Part shown: in pieces, positions 44,523 to 52,778 of the stretch | Layout of the letters: each line of letters begins with the position of its first letter | Position numbering within the stretch: the first letter of the stretch is position 1 | Source of the DNA: B30-G6 sp964633115 | GTDB taxonomy: Bacteria > Desulfobacterota > Desulfobacteria > Desulfobacterales > B30-G6 | DNA: 64,000 nt | Reading direction: 5' to 3' | Assembly: GCA_964633115.1 (NCBI GenBank) | Contig: CAZWEO010000012.1 | Coordinates: forward strand, 7,005 to 71,004 | Program-made: the position numbers and the translations under genes | The notes under the pieces: generated by a model | Told to the model about the DNA's origin: nothing | Seen by the model: only the letters and a program-made list of their open reading frames with translations | Database searches by the model: none

Positions 44523-46043
44523 ATGAAACGTACCCTGCTGGTTATCTGGCTTCTCATCATCTTAGTTTTCATGCTCTCCTGCAGCGGCCAGGCCAAGCAA
44601 GTAAAAAAAGAAAGTCAAACCGCACCAGTTTGGATCGAAACAGGCGGTGTCAAACAATATCCATCCGACCATTACATTACCGGTGTTGGCAGTGCGGATG
44701 TCAAATACAACGATACCGCTGCCGCCCAGGCTGAATCGGACTCCAAATCGATAGCCCAAGTTGCCAAACAAATTGAAGTCGTTATCCAACAGCTGTCATC
44801 CAGCTTTGAACGGGAAGTTTCCGCTAGTGGCGGACAATCGCTGAATCAACGCGATATCTGGGAGAAAACAGCTGCCTATGTCAAAATCAAGGTGGAGGGT
44901 GTCCGCATCCAAAGCCGTTACCATGATAAAAAGAGCGATCGCATGTACTCGCTTGCCGTGCTGGATCGTATGGCCCAAGGCAGACGCATCGCCGATGAAA
45001 TTAGGACACTCAAATCCAATGCGGCCGCCATGACCGCAGAAGCCGAACGCAGTCAAGAGCGTGTTGACAAAGTGCACCGATCGGTTATGGCTTATGGATT
45101 GGCAATCAAGAAACTGATCCTGGCGGTTAGAAAAAATCAGTACCTGGGGATTATCGCACCACCAATGCTAGACCGAGATCTACCCGATGTGCTAGCGCGC
45201 CTACAGTCCGACGTGACCAATCTCATGTCTGCTTTTACAATGGAAGTAGTTGCCGGCGACAACCAAAAAGGAATCGTCGGTGGCAACCTTCCCCAATCAC
45301 TGAAACTGCGTGTATTCTATCGCAATCAACCGGTACCGGCCATACCCATCAATTTCTCTTTTGTGCAAGGTTCCGGTAATGTCGATCCCTACGCCAGGTC
45401 TGATAATAATGGCGTAGCCCTTTCCACTGCCAGCAACTTGGGTCCCACCGGGCAGAAGATCAATAAAATCCGTGCCGCCATAAATGTCTATCCATCTGAT
45501 CCTAAGATACAAAAAGAGCTGAGCGCCATTATTGCAGCAACCTATACCCAGTTTACCTATGAGCTCCCACCTGTGGAGGAAATACGCGTAGCCGTTCTCA
45601 TTTCCGAATACAACTTAGGCTATGAACAACGGGAATCCTACCTAAAAAACCTGGTGGTGCTATCGCTGGGTCGATCCAAACTGCAAGTCATCAAGGAAGT
45701 GCCCCCTCAATATCGTTTGGAATCTTATGATTTACGCGGCGGTCCTGGATTGAGTGGGAAACTGCAAAAGCTCGCGGAAATAGCAGATCTAGCGGTGGTG
45801 GGTGAGTCCAGGGCTACGCTACAGAACGTGAGCACTAGTTCGTCTCTCATCATTGCTAAAGCCCGAGCAATCATTAAAATATTTGACTTATCCACCAACA
45901 CGGAAATCGGCAACGTCGACTTGGTTGCCAAAGGTGCCGGTCCGGACCGTGACGAAGCCGGTCGCCGGACCCTCAAGAAGATTTCCGCCTCGGCCGCCCG
46001 GGCCTTTGACAAGGAGATCCAGCGGACGCTCTTCGGCAAGTAG
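44523..46043 (+). CDS. LPP20-family lipoprotein with Ig-like and CsgG/FlgO-like domains
   Basis: 506 residues. A lipoprotein signal ends at Cys20 (VFMLSCSG). Residues about 28-160 form an LPP20-like domain (APVWIETGGVKQYPSDHYITG and GVGSADVKYNDTAAAQAESD). A central segment (about 265-340) reads like an Ig-type domain (PVPAIPINFSFVQGSGNVDP), and the C-terminal 150 residues (EIRVAVLISEYNLGYEQR onward) resemble the nucleotide-free CsgG/FlgO/LpoB-like fold. It should be anchored in the outer membrane. ATG at 44523 is chosen because AAGGAGG precedes it and a signal peptide results; a longer frame starts at 44427 but lacks both. Domain calls beyond LPP20 are tentative. Confidence 0.75.
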   Translation: MKRTLLVIWLLIILVFMLSCSGQAKQVKKESQTAPVWIETGGVKQYPSDHYITGVGSADVKYNDTAAAQAESDSKSIAQVAKQIEVVIQQLSSSFEREVSASGGQSLNQRDIWEKTAAYVKIKVEGVRIQSRYHDKKSDRMYSLAVLDRMAQGRRIADEIRTLKSNAAAMTAEAERSQERVDKVHRSVMAYGLAIKKLILAVRKNQYLGIIAPPMLDRDLPDVLARLQSDVTNLMSAFTMEVVAGDNQKGIVGGNLPQSLKLRVFYRNQPVPAIPINFSFVQGSGNVDPYARSDNNGVALSTASNLGPTGQKINKIRAAINVYPSDPKIQKELSAIIAATYTQFTYELPPVEEIRVAVLISEYNLGYEQRESYLKNLVVLSLGRSKLQVIKEVPPQYRLESYDLRGGPGLSGKLQKLAEIADLAVVGESRATLQNVSTSSSLIIAKARAIIKIFDLSTNTEIGNVDLVAKGAGPDRDEAGRRTLKKISASAARAFDKEIQRTLFGK

Positions 46044-46049
46044 CTCGCA

Positions 46050-46232
46050 GGTATCGAGTTACGTGTTACGAGTTCGGGTTGTGGGTAATAATAAGGAGGT
46101 TTCAGCTATAAGCAATCAGCTGTCGCTGCTTACAGCATAGTGAAATATTATAGCGAACAAAAAAATAGACTGTAAGCCATCAGCCCTGAACGCCTAACAG
46201 CCTACAGTCTAAACACCTAACAGTCTCGAGTT
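46050..46232. repeat. Repeat island after the LPP20 lipoprotein gene
   Basis: GAGTTAC/GTGTTAC heptamers (about 46055-46085) and GCCTAACA/CCTACAG/CTAAACAC units (about 46185-46232). No gene is seen. Confidence 0.7.
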
Positions 46233-46494
46233 ACAGCCTATACACCCAACGCGGACAAGCCGCAACCAAACAAGGTTAGAAGCTGCGAATCGCAGAATGC
46301 AGAATAATGAATCTAGAATTTAGAAGGATGGAAGCGCTGCGCGCTGGCATTGATGTTAAAATAACGATTGAATAATGCCGGAGCGAAGCGACTCATTCCT
46401 TCGACATTCGATATTTTAAATTCTGCATGCGTCATTCGCTGTTCATCTTTTGAAACGTGTGCGTTTTGCTGTCATTTGAACTTGTAAGGGACTA
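46233..46494. repeat. Dispersed ~261-bp intergenic repeat, copy B (inverted)
   Basis: Reverse-complement partner of 34752-35012, about 85% identical over its length. It fills the gap between the convergent lipoprotein genes at 44523-46043 and 46510-47628 and stops 16 bases before the latter's stop codon. Confidence 0.85.
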
Positions 46495-46509
46495 ATAGTC
46501 TCGTGCGTA

Positions 46510-47628
46510 CTACTTGAGCCGATCAAAAAACTCGCCCGGCACCGTAACTTCCATTTCCACCTCGACAGCGCCGTCCGACATTTCCCGTTTATCAATAACC
46601 CGAGCCCCTCGCAGAAATGAACTTACTTGTACGTTTACCTGGTCGCTTTCAGTCATGAAATCCTTAACAGTAGTTTTTGAATCCACTTGAGCGCCTTGAA
46701 TTTCCTGAACCAAGTTGCGCATGGCGTCGGCTTGCGCAGCTCTAGCCGCTAGTGTTCGTGCCAGCGTCGGGTTTTTATGTTTGGCCGAGGGCACGCCAAT
46801 TCCACGAGCTCGGAATATTCTTGGTTTGGATGGTTCTGGCTTGGGTTTTGGTAAGGGCGCTCGATAAAGGGCCACCAAACGACTGTCCTTATCCACTTCA
46901 ACATCTACTGAGGTTAACAGATTTCCCAGCTTAACCCCTACCACCTTCACATTGATGTAAAAGACATCATTAAGCTCGGAAACCGTTCCCGAAATGATTG
47001 TCTCAGCCCCCAACAATTTACCAAAGGTCTGGGTAGAAGATTCATCCACAAAAGACGATACTTGAAACTCCTGCTCGGCAATCACCTTATCGATGATGGC
47101 GCGTTCCAGCACTGAGAATTGTTCCGAACGGGAAAAATATGGCGTCAATTTCTCGGCAATGTAGCGGCCCAATTTTGAAACCGATTGATCATCGTTGATC
47201 AGATCCGCTATCGCGATAACCATCGGTTTTGAGGGTGGACCCCCAGAGGAACCCATATTGGACGACTCGCTCTCGGTATAACTTTCCTGAGAAGTGACTT
47301 CGGTTCTGCCTTCTTGCTTGGCGATTTCGGACTCCAACTCGGCCATGGCGTCTTCGGCATTCTGCTGAACCTGTTCTTCGGGTGTCAGCACTTCTTTCTC
47401 CCCCCCGGAAGTGGCGGCAGAAAATCCTTGCGATTGGCGCAGGTAATATATTTCTTGATTCAGCTGATTACCCAGGTATGCAAGTGCATCCGCAAACTTC
47501 GAATACCTTGGGGTTGTTTTCTCTATCGGTTTTTGCTCCAAACCGCTATCTGGTGCTGGGGGCGCACCCGCACATGCAATCAAAAAGTATATCATCAGAA
47601 CCGATATAACCGTGGATAGTATTTTCAA
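46510..47628 (-). CDS. FlgO-FlgP/LPP20-like fusion lipoprotein
   Basis: 372 residues. The signal peptide ends at a lipobox Cys19 (YFLIACAG). A low-complexity linker (about 60-130) leads to a FlgO-like domain (KPMVIAIADLINDDQSVSKLGRYIAEKLTPYF, LLGAETIISGTV) and then an LPP20/FlgP-like domain at about 260-372 (ARGIGVPSAKHKNPTLARTLAARAAQADAMRNLVQEIQG). FlgO and FlgP are separate outer-membrane proteins of the Vibrio flagellum; here the domains are fused and no flagellar genes are near. The start is TTG after AGGAGG. It is divergent from the protease gene. Confidence 0.77.
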   Translation of the reverse strand: MKILSTVISVLMIYFLIACAGAPPAPDSGLEQKPIEKTTPRYSKFADALAYLGNQLNQEIYYLRQSQGFSAATSGGEKEVLTPEEQVQQNAEDAMAELESEIAKQEGRTEVTSQESYTESESSNMGSSGGPPSKPMVIAIADLINDDQSVSKLGRYIAEKLTPYFSRSEQFSVLERAIIDKVIAEQEFQVSSFVDESSTQTFGKLLGAETIISGTVSELNDVFYINVKVVGVKLGNLLTSVDVEVDKDSRLVALYRAPLPKPKPEPSKPRIFRARGIGVPSAKHKNPTLARTLAARAAQADAMRNLVQEIQGAQVDSKTTVKDFMTESDQVNVQVSSFLRGARVIDKREMSDGAVEVEMEVTVPGEFFDRLK

Positions 47629-47815
47629 CGTTGCCTCCTTTCTCTCTAAATATCCGCTGGTTATATAAATATCAGAGGGCAGACTGTTCCGTCAATATTT
47701 CTCTTCGAAATCACCATTTTTTCAAAAACTACCAAACCTCACTGGGATTAGACTATTTATTACAAATGGTTATAAACAATCCCCGACATGTCTCAATTAG
47801 ATTTCGTATTTTCAA

Positions 47816-47844
47816 TTGACTTCTGCCTGTTTTTAACTTATTTT
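47816..47844 (+). promoter_or_regulatory. Candidate promoter for the protease-lipoprotein pair
   Basis: TTGACT (47816-47821), 17-base spacer, TATTTT (47839-47844), about 105 bases before the protease start. Confidence 0.4.
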
Positions 47845-47949
47845 TATATGTACATTTAAAGTGGCTACACCATGTTTCAAGCTGCCTCATATCTTGTTGT
47901 TGTTTTCTCATAACTGTCCATTACCTCGCTAGAGAGGAGGTGAAAATTG

Positions 47950-49116
47950 GTGAAACCCTATAAATTATTACTACTTTTTCTTATCGCTCTACTTCTATCA
48001 GGTGGGCTCTTCAACCAAGCGGCATACGCTTATTCACCCAAAGAAATTTATCAAAAAGCAGGCCCGGGAGTCGTTTTTATTTTTGCGTCCAAGGGTTCCA
48101 GCAAAGGAAGTGGTGGAACCGGGTCCATCATTACCCCCGACGGGCTGGTGATCACCAATGCGCATCTATTTACTCAGAAAGATTCTTCTAATCTTCTCAG
48201 CAACATAACTGTTTTCCTGAAGCCCAAAAGGGTCACCGGTGATCATAAGGCCGATCTAGCCAAAGGATATCGTGGCAAAATATTGGCTTATGATTTGCCC
48301 CTTGATTTGGCCCTTGTTCAAATCCTCAATCCGGATAGACGATTTCAGACCGTCCCATTCGCTAATTCCGAAATAATCGAAATTGGCGAACAGGTATATG
48401 CCATCGGTCACCCGGAACAGGGAGGCTTATGGAGCCTGACCACGGGAGTTATCAGCGCCCGCTGGAAAAATTACAGCGGTATTTCTGGTAAACACATGTT
48501 TCAGACCGATGCCAGTATCAACCGGGGTAATTCTGGTGGCCCCCTTCTTGATGATCACGCTTCAATGATAGGCATCAATTCCATGATCGCTCGTAAGGCT
48601 GCGGACGGCCTTACCATAACGGATGTTAACTTTTCCATTCGAGCCAAAGTTGCCATCGATTGGCTCAATCAGAAAGGATATCCAATTAAGGCGGCAGCCA
48701 AAACAGCACCACCGTCAAAACCGATTGTAGAGCAGCCCGAAACATCCAACACCCCGCCACCCAAGACAACCCCACCAGCCACAACTGTTAAACCCAAACC
48801 GCCGGTCAAGGAGGAAACCGTAACATCACCGGAAAAATCGGTATCCCCGAAGGAAGAACCTGCTCTGACTGTAGAACAGCCAGAGGAACAGACGGCTCCC
48901 GTAGCAACATCTCCCCCTAAAAAGAAACCGCCTGTAATTAAAACGCCACCACCTAAAAAAAAGGTCATCGCTCAAAAACCAAAAACAGGAAAAATCTTAA
49001 CCCAGAAAAAACCCTACCGGATGGATTCCCTGTTGGAGGGCATGCGCGAAATGGAAGATTTAATGGATGAAATGAAAGATATGATGAAAGGCTTTAAAGA
49101 AAGGAGAAAACAATGA
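47950..49116 (+). CDS. Exported trypsin-like (HtrA-type) serine protease with Pro/Lys-rich tail
   Basis: About 388 residues. A signal peptide (LLLLFLIALLLSGGLFNQAAYA) is followed by the S1C core: His in LVITNAHLF, Asp in LPLDLALVQI, Ser in INRGNSGGPLLD. No PDZ domain follows; instead there is a Pro/Lys-rich linker (about 245-350) and a Met-rich amphipathic tail (LLEGMREMEDLMDEMKDMM). Periplasmic action on envelope proteins is likely. AGGAGG precedes both a GTG at 47950 and a TTG at 47947; the former is chosen. It overlaps the next lipoprotein gene by four bases (ATGA), so the two are translated together. Confidence 0.82.
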   Translation: MKPYKLLLLFLIALLLSGGLFNQAAYAYSPKEIYQKAGPGVVFIFASKGSSKGSGGTGSIITPDGLVITNAHLFTQKDSSNLLSNITVFLKPKRVTGDHKADLAKGYRGKILAYDLPLDLALVQILNPDRRFQTVPFANSEIIEIGEQVYAIGHPEQGGLWSLTTGVISARWKNYSGISGKHMFQTDASINRGNSGGPLLDDHASMIGINSMIARKAADGLTITDVNFSIRAKVAIDWLNQKGYPIKAAAKTAPPSKPIVEQPETSNTPPPKTTPPATTVKPKPPVKEETVTSPEKSVSPKEEPALTVEQPEEQTAPVATSPPKKKPPVIKTPPPKKKVIAQKPKTGKILTQKKPYRMDSLLEGMREMEDLMDEMKDMMKGFKERRKQ

Positions 49117-49682
49117 AAGCAAAAATTCTCGTAGTGTTCTGTGCATTGCTGGTAACTGGTCTGTTTCTCATGGCTGGTTGTTCAAAAACCCCTGAAAGCG
49201 CTTTTTCACAAGGTCCGGAATGGATCTACAAGGGCAGTGGGGCTTTTGACGTTGAAAAAGGGAAGGTATTTTACGGCGTCGGTATCGCCTCGGGCATCAA
49301 AAATAAAGCGCTGTTGGTAACAACGGCTGATAATCGTGCTCGGGCGGAAATAGCCAAAACGCTTGAGACCTATGTTGCTGTTTTATCAAAGGATTATATG
49401 GCTTCGACCACTGCCGGTGACATGTCCGCATCCTCAGAAGAACAGCATGTGGAACAAGCCCTAAAAACTTTTTCAAAGACAACCTTGCATGGTGCCACCA
49501 TCGTTGATCATTGGCAAGACCCGGCAGATATGACCATGTATGCGCTATGCGAACTCGATATGTTTGCCTTCAAAGATGCATTGGACACCTACAAAGAACT
49601 TGACAGTAAAGTTCGTGACTACGTCCGTAAAAATGCTGAAAAAATGCACGATCAGCTCGAAGAGATGGAAGACAAACAATAA
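49113..49682 (+). CDS. LPP20-family lipoprotein
   Basis: 189 residues. The lipoprotein signal ends at Cys23 (LFLMAGCSK). The mature part is a single LPP20-like domain: GPEWIYKGSGAF, VFYGVGIASGIKNKALLVTTADNRARAEIAKTL, then a C-terminal helix rich in charged residues. The segments that match the 506- and 372-residue neighbours are the xxxGVGxA loop and the following Ala/Arg-rich helix. Its start overlaps the protease stop, implying a joint role. A strong terminator follows. Confidence 0.8.
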   Translation: MKAKILVVFCALLVTGLFLMAGCSKTPESAFSQGPEWIYKGSGAFDVEKGKVFYGVGIASGIKNKALLVTTADNRARAEIAKTLETYVAVLSKDYMASTTAGDMSASSEEQHVEQALKTFSKTTLHGATIVDHWQDPADMTMYALCELDMFAFKDALDTYKELDSKVRDYVRKNAEKMHDQLEEMEDKQ

Positions 49683-49708
49683 TTTTGTAATTTGATCTTG
49701 TTTTTTTC

Positions 49709-49736
49709 AAAGGCAGCGCCAAGTTGGCGCTGCCTT
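49709..49736. terminator. Bidirectional intrinsic terminator
   Basis: AAAGGCAGCGCC and GGCGCTGCCTTT form a 12-bp perfect stem; T-runs flank it on both strands. It ends the LPP20 lipoprotein transcript (plus) and lies just past the yraN stop (minus). Confidence 0.88.
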
Positions 49737-49737
49737 T

Positions 49738-50109
49738 TTATTTGTAGGCTAGCTCAAAAGCATTTTGGATGTGATCGATGGCCTGGTCCTCGCCCGTTGA
49801 GAGCACCGTCACCACATCGAATCGAGCCCGTTGATCCATTTGGCGATTGATTTTGAGATAATATAAGGCGGCCATGGAAATTTTCCGCTGTTTATGCGCC
49901 GTTATCGCCAGCCGGGCACTGCCGTAAGACAGAGAGCGCCGGGTTTTGACCTCCACAAACACGATGGTTTTTTTATCTTTGACGATGATATCGATCTCCC
50001 CCGCCGGACACGCAAAATTCTTTTCCAGAATCTTAAAACCCTTCTTTTTGAGATAGCGTACAACAGCTTTTTCACCGGCCTTGCCGATTTGCTGACGTTG
50101 CTGGGTCAT
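49738..50109 (-). CDS. yraN: YraN/UPF0102 family nuclease-like protein
   Basis: 123 residues. GEKAVVRYLKKKGFKILEKNF, the segment GEIDIIVKDKKTIVFVEVKTR (PD-ExK-like core Glu, Asp, ExK) and ARLAITAHKQRKI match the UPF0102 family, a restriction-endonuclease-like fold of uncertain function. Its start overlaps the rnhB stop by four bases, and this rnhB-yraN order is common in the phylum. Confidence 0.92.
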   Translation of the reverse strand: MTQQRQQIGKAGEKAVVRYLKKKGFKILEKNFACPAGEIDIIVKDKKTIVFVEVKTRRSLSYGSARLAITAHKQRKISMAALYYLKINRQMDQRARFDVVTVLSTGEDQAIDHIQNAFELAYK

Positions 50110-50717
50110 ACAAGCGTTTCCTTAACGCCTTTAAAACTTTTGCGGTGGATAGGCGAACACCCGAACTGACGAACCGCTTCTTTGTGGGCTATAGTTGGAT
50201 AGCCTTTATGCTTTGCGAATCCAAATTGTGGGTAAAGGTCATCGTATTCGACCATCAATCGGTCTCGGGTTACTTTGGCAATTATGGAGGCGGCTGCAAT
50301 GGATATGCTGCGCGAATCACCTTTGGTGATGGTCTTTTGCGGAAAGGGCAAGGAAATTTCAAATATGCCGTCCACCAAAAGGTAATCGGGAGAAAGTGAT
50401 AGATCTGCCACGGCCATGGCCATGGACTGGAGAGTAGCCTGGAGGATGTTAATGCGGTCGATAGTTGGCGCATCCACGATGCCCACACCCACAGCATGGG
50501 CGGCATCCTGAATTCGCGGGAACAGCTCAGTTCTTTTTTTATGGCTCAACTTCTTGGAATCATTAACGCCTTCAACACCAAATGATTCCGATAATACCAC
50601 TGCCGCGGAAACAACCGGACCGGCCAGGGGTCCCCGACCGGCCTCATCTACACCGGCAATTTGGATGTAACCACCTTTTCGAGCTTCGCGTTCGAACGCC
50701 CACAGGTCTTTATTCAT
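50106..50717 (-). CDS. rnhB: Ribonuclease HII
   Basis: 203 residues. IAGVDEAGRGPLAGPVVSAAVVL contains the DEAG catalytic pair, with further Asp in LVDGIF and the SIAAASIIAKVTRDRLM motif. It cleaves RNA in RNA/DNA hybrids, including single misincorporated ribonucleotides. It is coupled to yraN by an overlap. The upstream 180 bases hold a structured repeat-like segment separating it from rplS. Confidence 0.94.
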   Translation of the reverse strand: MNKDLWAFEREARKGGYIQIAGVDEAGRGPLAGPVVSAAVVLSESFGVEGVNDSKKLSHKKRTELFPRIQDAAHAVGVGIVDAPTIDRINILQATLQSMAMAVADLSLSPDYLLVDGIFEISLPFPQKTITKGDSRSISIAAASIIAKVTRDRLMVEYDDLYPQFGFAKHKGYPTIAHKEAVRQFGCSPIHRKSFKGVKETLV

Positions 50718-50779
50718 ACAAATTTGCTACACCCGCTATATTTGATGAATACGTTACAATTTAAAAATGAGATGGCAAA

Positions 50780-50895
50780 GTAAAATGTTCAAGTTCAAGG
50801 CGTCGCGAATCTCGCGTGATGAGGCGTACTTCGTGTACGTTAAATTCACAGCGGGATGAAGCGCAACGAAGAAATTGGACTTTTAACGAAGTCAT
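50780..50895. repeat. Hairpin-rich intergenic segment between rplS and rnhB
   Basis: Two hairpins lie close together: CGCGA-ATC-TCGCG (50804-50816) and CGTAC-TTCGT-GTACG (50825-50839), inside a stretch that starts AAGTTCAAGGCG and ends ACTTTTAACGAAGTCATC next to the rplS stop. The layout resembles a dispersed intergenic element, but only one copy is in this window. Confidence 0.45.
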
Positions 50896-50896
50896 C

Positions 50897-51250
50897 TTAC
50901 TTGGGAGCAAAGCGCTTTTCTTTAATCCGGGCAGCCTTGCCTTTCAATTTTCGCAAATAATAAATCTTTGCACGCCGAACCCGTCCCTTGGAAATCACTT
51001 CGATGTCGTTTATGACAGGTGAATTCAATGGAAAGATGCGCTCTACGCCAATACCGTAGGACACTTTTCTGACCGTAAAAGACGCATTAACCTTATCCTT
51101 GCGTTTACTGATCACGACGCCCTGAAACGCCTGGATACGTTCCTTCTCACCTTCTCGAATTTTTACATAGACCTTGACCGTGTCGCCGGCATCAAAGCGC
51201 GGCAGATCCAGACGCATGATTTCTTTTTCAAGCTGCTTAATTTTTTCCAT
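50897..51250 (-). CDS. rplS: 50S ribosomal protein L19
   Basis: About 117 residues. FDAGDTVKVYVKIREGEKERIQAFQGVVI, TVRKVSYGIGVERIFPLNSP and RAKIYYLRKLKGKAARIKE are L19 signatures. It lies at the 30S-50S interface. ATG at 51250 with GGAG upstream is preferred to an in-frame TTG four codons earlier. Part of the ffh-to-yraN operon. Confidence 0.95.
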   Translation of the reverse strand: MEKIKQLEKEIMRLDLPRFDAGDTVKVYVKIREGEKERIQAFQGVVISKRKDKVNASFTVRKVSYGIGVERIFPLNSPVINDIEVISKGRVRRAKIYYLRKLKGKAARIKEKRFAPK

Positions 51251-51339
51251 GATTATCTCCAATCAATTGATATCCGCTATTTTTTAAATACTAATTTCTT
51301 TTAAACAATGAAACTCTAACCCGTAACCAATTCTTTTTG

Positions 51340-51470
51340 GTTTATTGAGTTTTTTGGGTTTATCGTGTTGCTGACTGTATCAGTTTACCTCATTTTACCG
51401 GAAACCGTTCCATCAACTCAAGAAACACAACAAACCCAACATACCCAATGAACTCCTATTACCCCAACAA
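51340..51470. repeat. AAACCCA-type repeat island between rplS and the SPOUT methyltransferase
   Basis: Units such as GGTTTATTGAGTTTTTTGGG (about 51340) and AACAAACCCAACATACCCAA (about 51430) are the same family as the islands near 33370, 35090 and 35985. It runs to the end of the methyltransferase gene. Confidence 0.65.
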
Positions 51471-52025
51471 CCGATCCAGAATGATTGCAGCTGCTGATCG
51501 AACCGATAGATGATTATAGTCTGTAAGCCCCTTTATGGGTTCCAAAATATAATCGACTTGCTTAATAAAATCATCAGGCAAGCCCCAGGCAGTGCCAAAA
51601 GTTAGGGCATATGGTTGCCCATTGCGTATTTTCTTTCGCATCGTTGCCATATTAATACAACCATTATGATGACGCGCGCTGGTTGCGATGGTCACGGGCT
51701 TACCATTGCCTTCCGCGTTAATATCCTTTAAGGCGGATTCAAATGTATCGCGTACACGAATGATGGCCATGGCCTCCCTTCGTTTGGGATTATAGGTTGA
51801 CCCTGCCCCTGATACCCAATGCGATACAATCTTGTCAACAAGTTCTAGTTGATCATGAACCGGTGTAACAATAAATAAGGACCGGACCCCATATGTTCGA
51901 CCTGCTCTGGCAATATCGTGCAGATCTAGGTTCGTCACTGCGGAGGCTATCACCTCGCCATTTTTACCCAGAACCGGATAATGAATCAGTATCAGATGAA
52001 GATTGGGCCTTGATGATGTTTTCAA
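51459..52025 (-). CDS. SPOUT-type RNA methyltransferase (PF09936 family)
   Basis: 188 residues. The N-terminal half (HLILIHYPVLGKNGEVIASAV, YGVRSLFIVTP) and the C-terminal knot (YALTFGTAWGLPDDFI, YNHLSVRSAAAIILDRLLG) match the SAM-dependent RNA methyltransferase family that follows trmD in many deltaproteobacteria. The RNA target is not established. Its start overlaps the trmD end by 62 bases. Confidence 0.85.
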   Translation of the reverse strand: MKTSSRPNLHLILIHYPVLGKNGEVIASAVTNLDLHDIARAGRTYGVRSLFIVTPVHDQLELVDKIVSHWVSGAGSTYNPKRREAMAIIRVRDTFESALKDINAEGNGKPVTIATSARHHNGCINMATMRKKIRNGQPYALTFGTAWGLPDDFIKQVDYILEPIKGLTDYNHLSVRSAAAIILDRLLG

Positions 52026-52752
52026 TGTCTGTGCACCATTTTTTTAGGATATCAACATCCTGTCGGCTCAATCGTTTTGCTTTAAGTAGATCCGGTCGCT
52101 TCAAAAACGTGCGAATCAGGGACATTTCAAGCCGCCACTGGTCGATGGCTTTATGATTGCCCGAACGGAGCACCTCTGGTACCACTTCGCCTTCAAAAAC
52201 AGGCGGGCGCGTAAAGTGGGGGTGTTCCAATAGGTTGCCAGCAAAAGAATCCATTTCAGCCGAATTTTCGTTGCCCAGAATCCCGGGAATTAATCGGGCC
52301 ACTGCTTCCATAAGGACCATGGCCGCCAATTCGCCCCCCATCAAGACATAATCACCGATGGATATCTCTTCATCGATAAGGGTCTGATTGATACGCTCAT
52401 CTACGCCCTCATATCGACCACAAACCAGAATCAACCCTTCAGAGGATGCAAGCGCATGTGCCTGTTCCTGATCCAGCGTTCTGCCTTGGGGCGTTAGCAG
52501 AATAGTCCGGGATTTTGGCAATCTCAAGCGGGCACTTAGAATGGCCTCTGCCAAAGGCTCCGGTTTCATAACCATCCCGGACCCACCACCGTAGGGCCGG
52601 TCATCCGTAACCTGGTGTTTATCGTGTGCGCAATCTCGGATATTGATAACGCTTGTGCGAAGTTGCCCCTTTGCTACGGCTTTCCCGATGATGCCATGTT
52701 GCCAAAATAGATCAAACATCTCCGGGAATATGGTTAAAACGGTGAAATCCAT
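51964..52752 (-). CDS. trmD: tRNA (guanine-37-N1)-methyltransferase
   Basis: 262 residues. FTVLTIFPEMFDLFW, RPYGGGSGMVMKPEP, LVCGRYEGVDERI and SIGDYVLMGGELAAMVLMEA form the trefoil-knot SAM site, and PHFTRPPVFEGEVVPEVLRSG is the tRNA-binding linker. It methylates G37 next to the anticodon to hold the reading frame. Operon member between rimM and the SPOUT gene. Confidence 0.95.
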   Translation of the reverse strand: MDFTVLTIFPEMFDLFWQHGIIGKAVAKGQLRTSVINIRDCAHDKHQVTDDRPYGGGSGMVMKPEPLAEAILSARLRLPKSRTILLTPQGRTLDQEQAHALASSEGLILVCGRYEGVDERINQTLIDEEISIGDYVLMGGELAAMVLMEAVARLIPGILGNENSAEMDSFAGNLLEHPHFTRPPVFEGEVVPEVLRSGNHKAIDQWRLEMSLIRTFLKRPDLLKAKRLSRQDVDILKKWCTDIENIIKAQSSSDTDSLSGSG

Positions 52753-52778
52753 GTTTAATGTGTTTTTTAAACCGGTCG

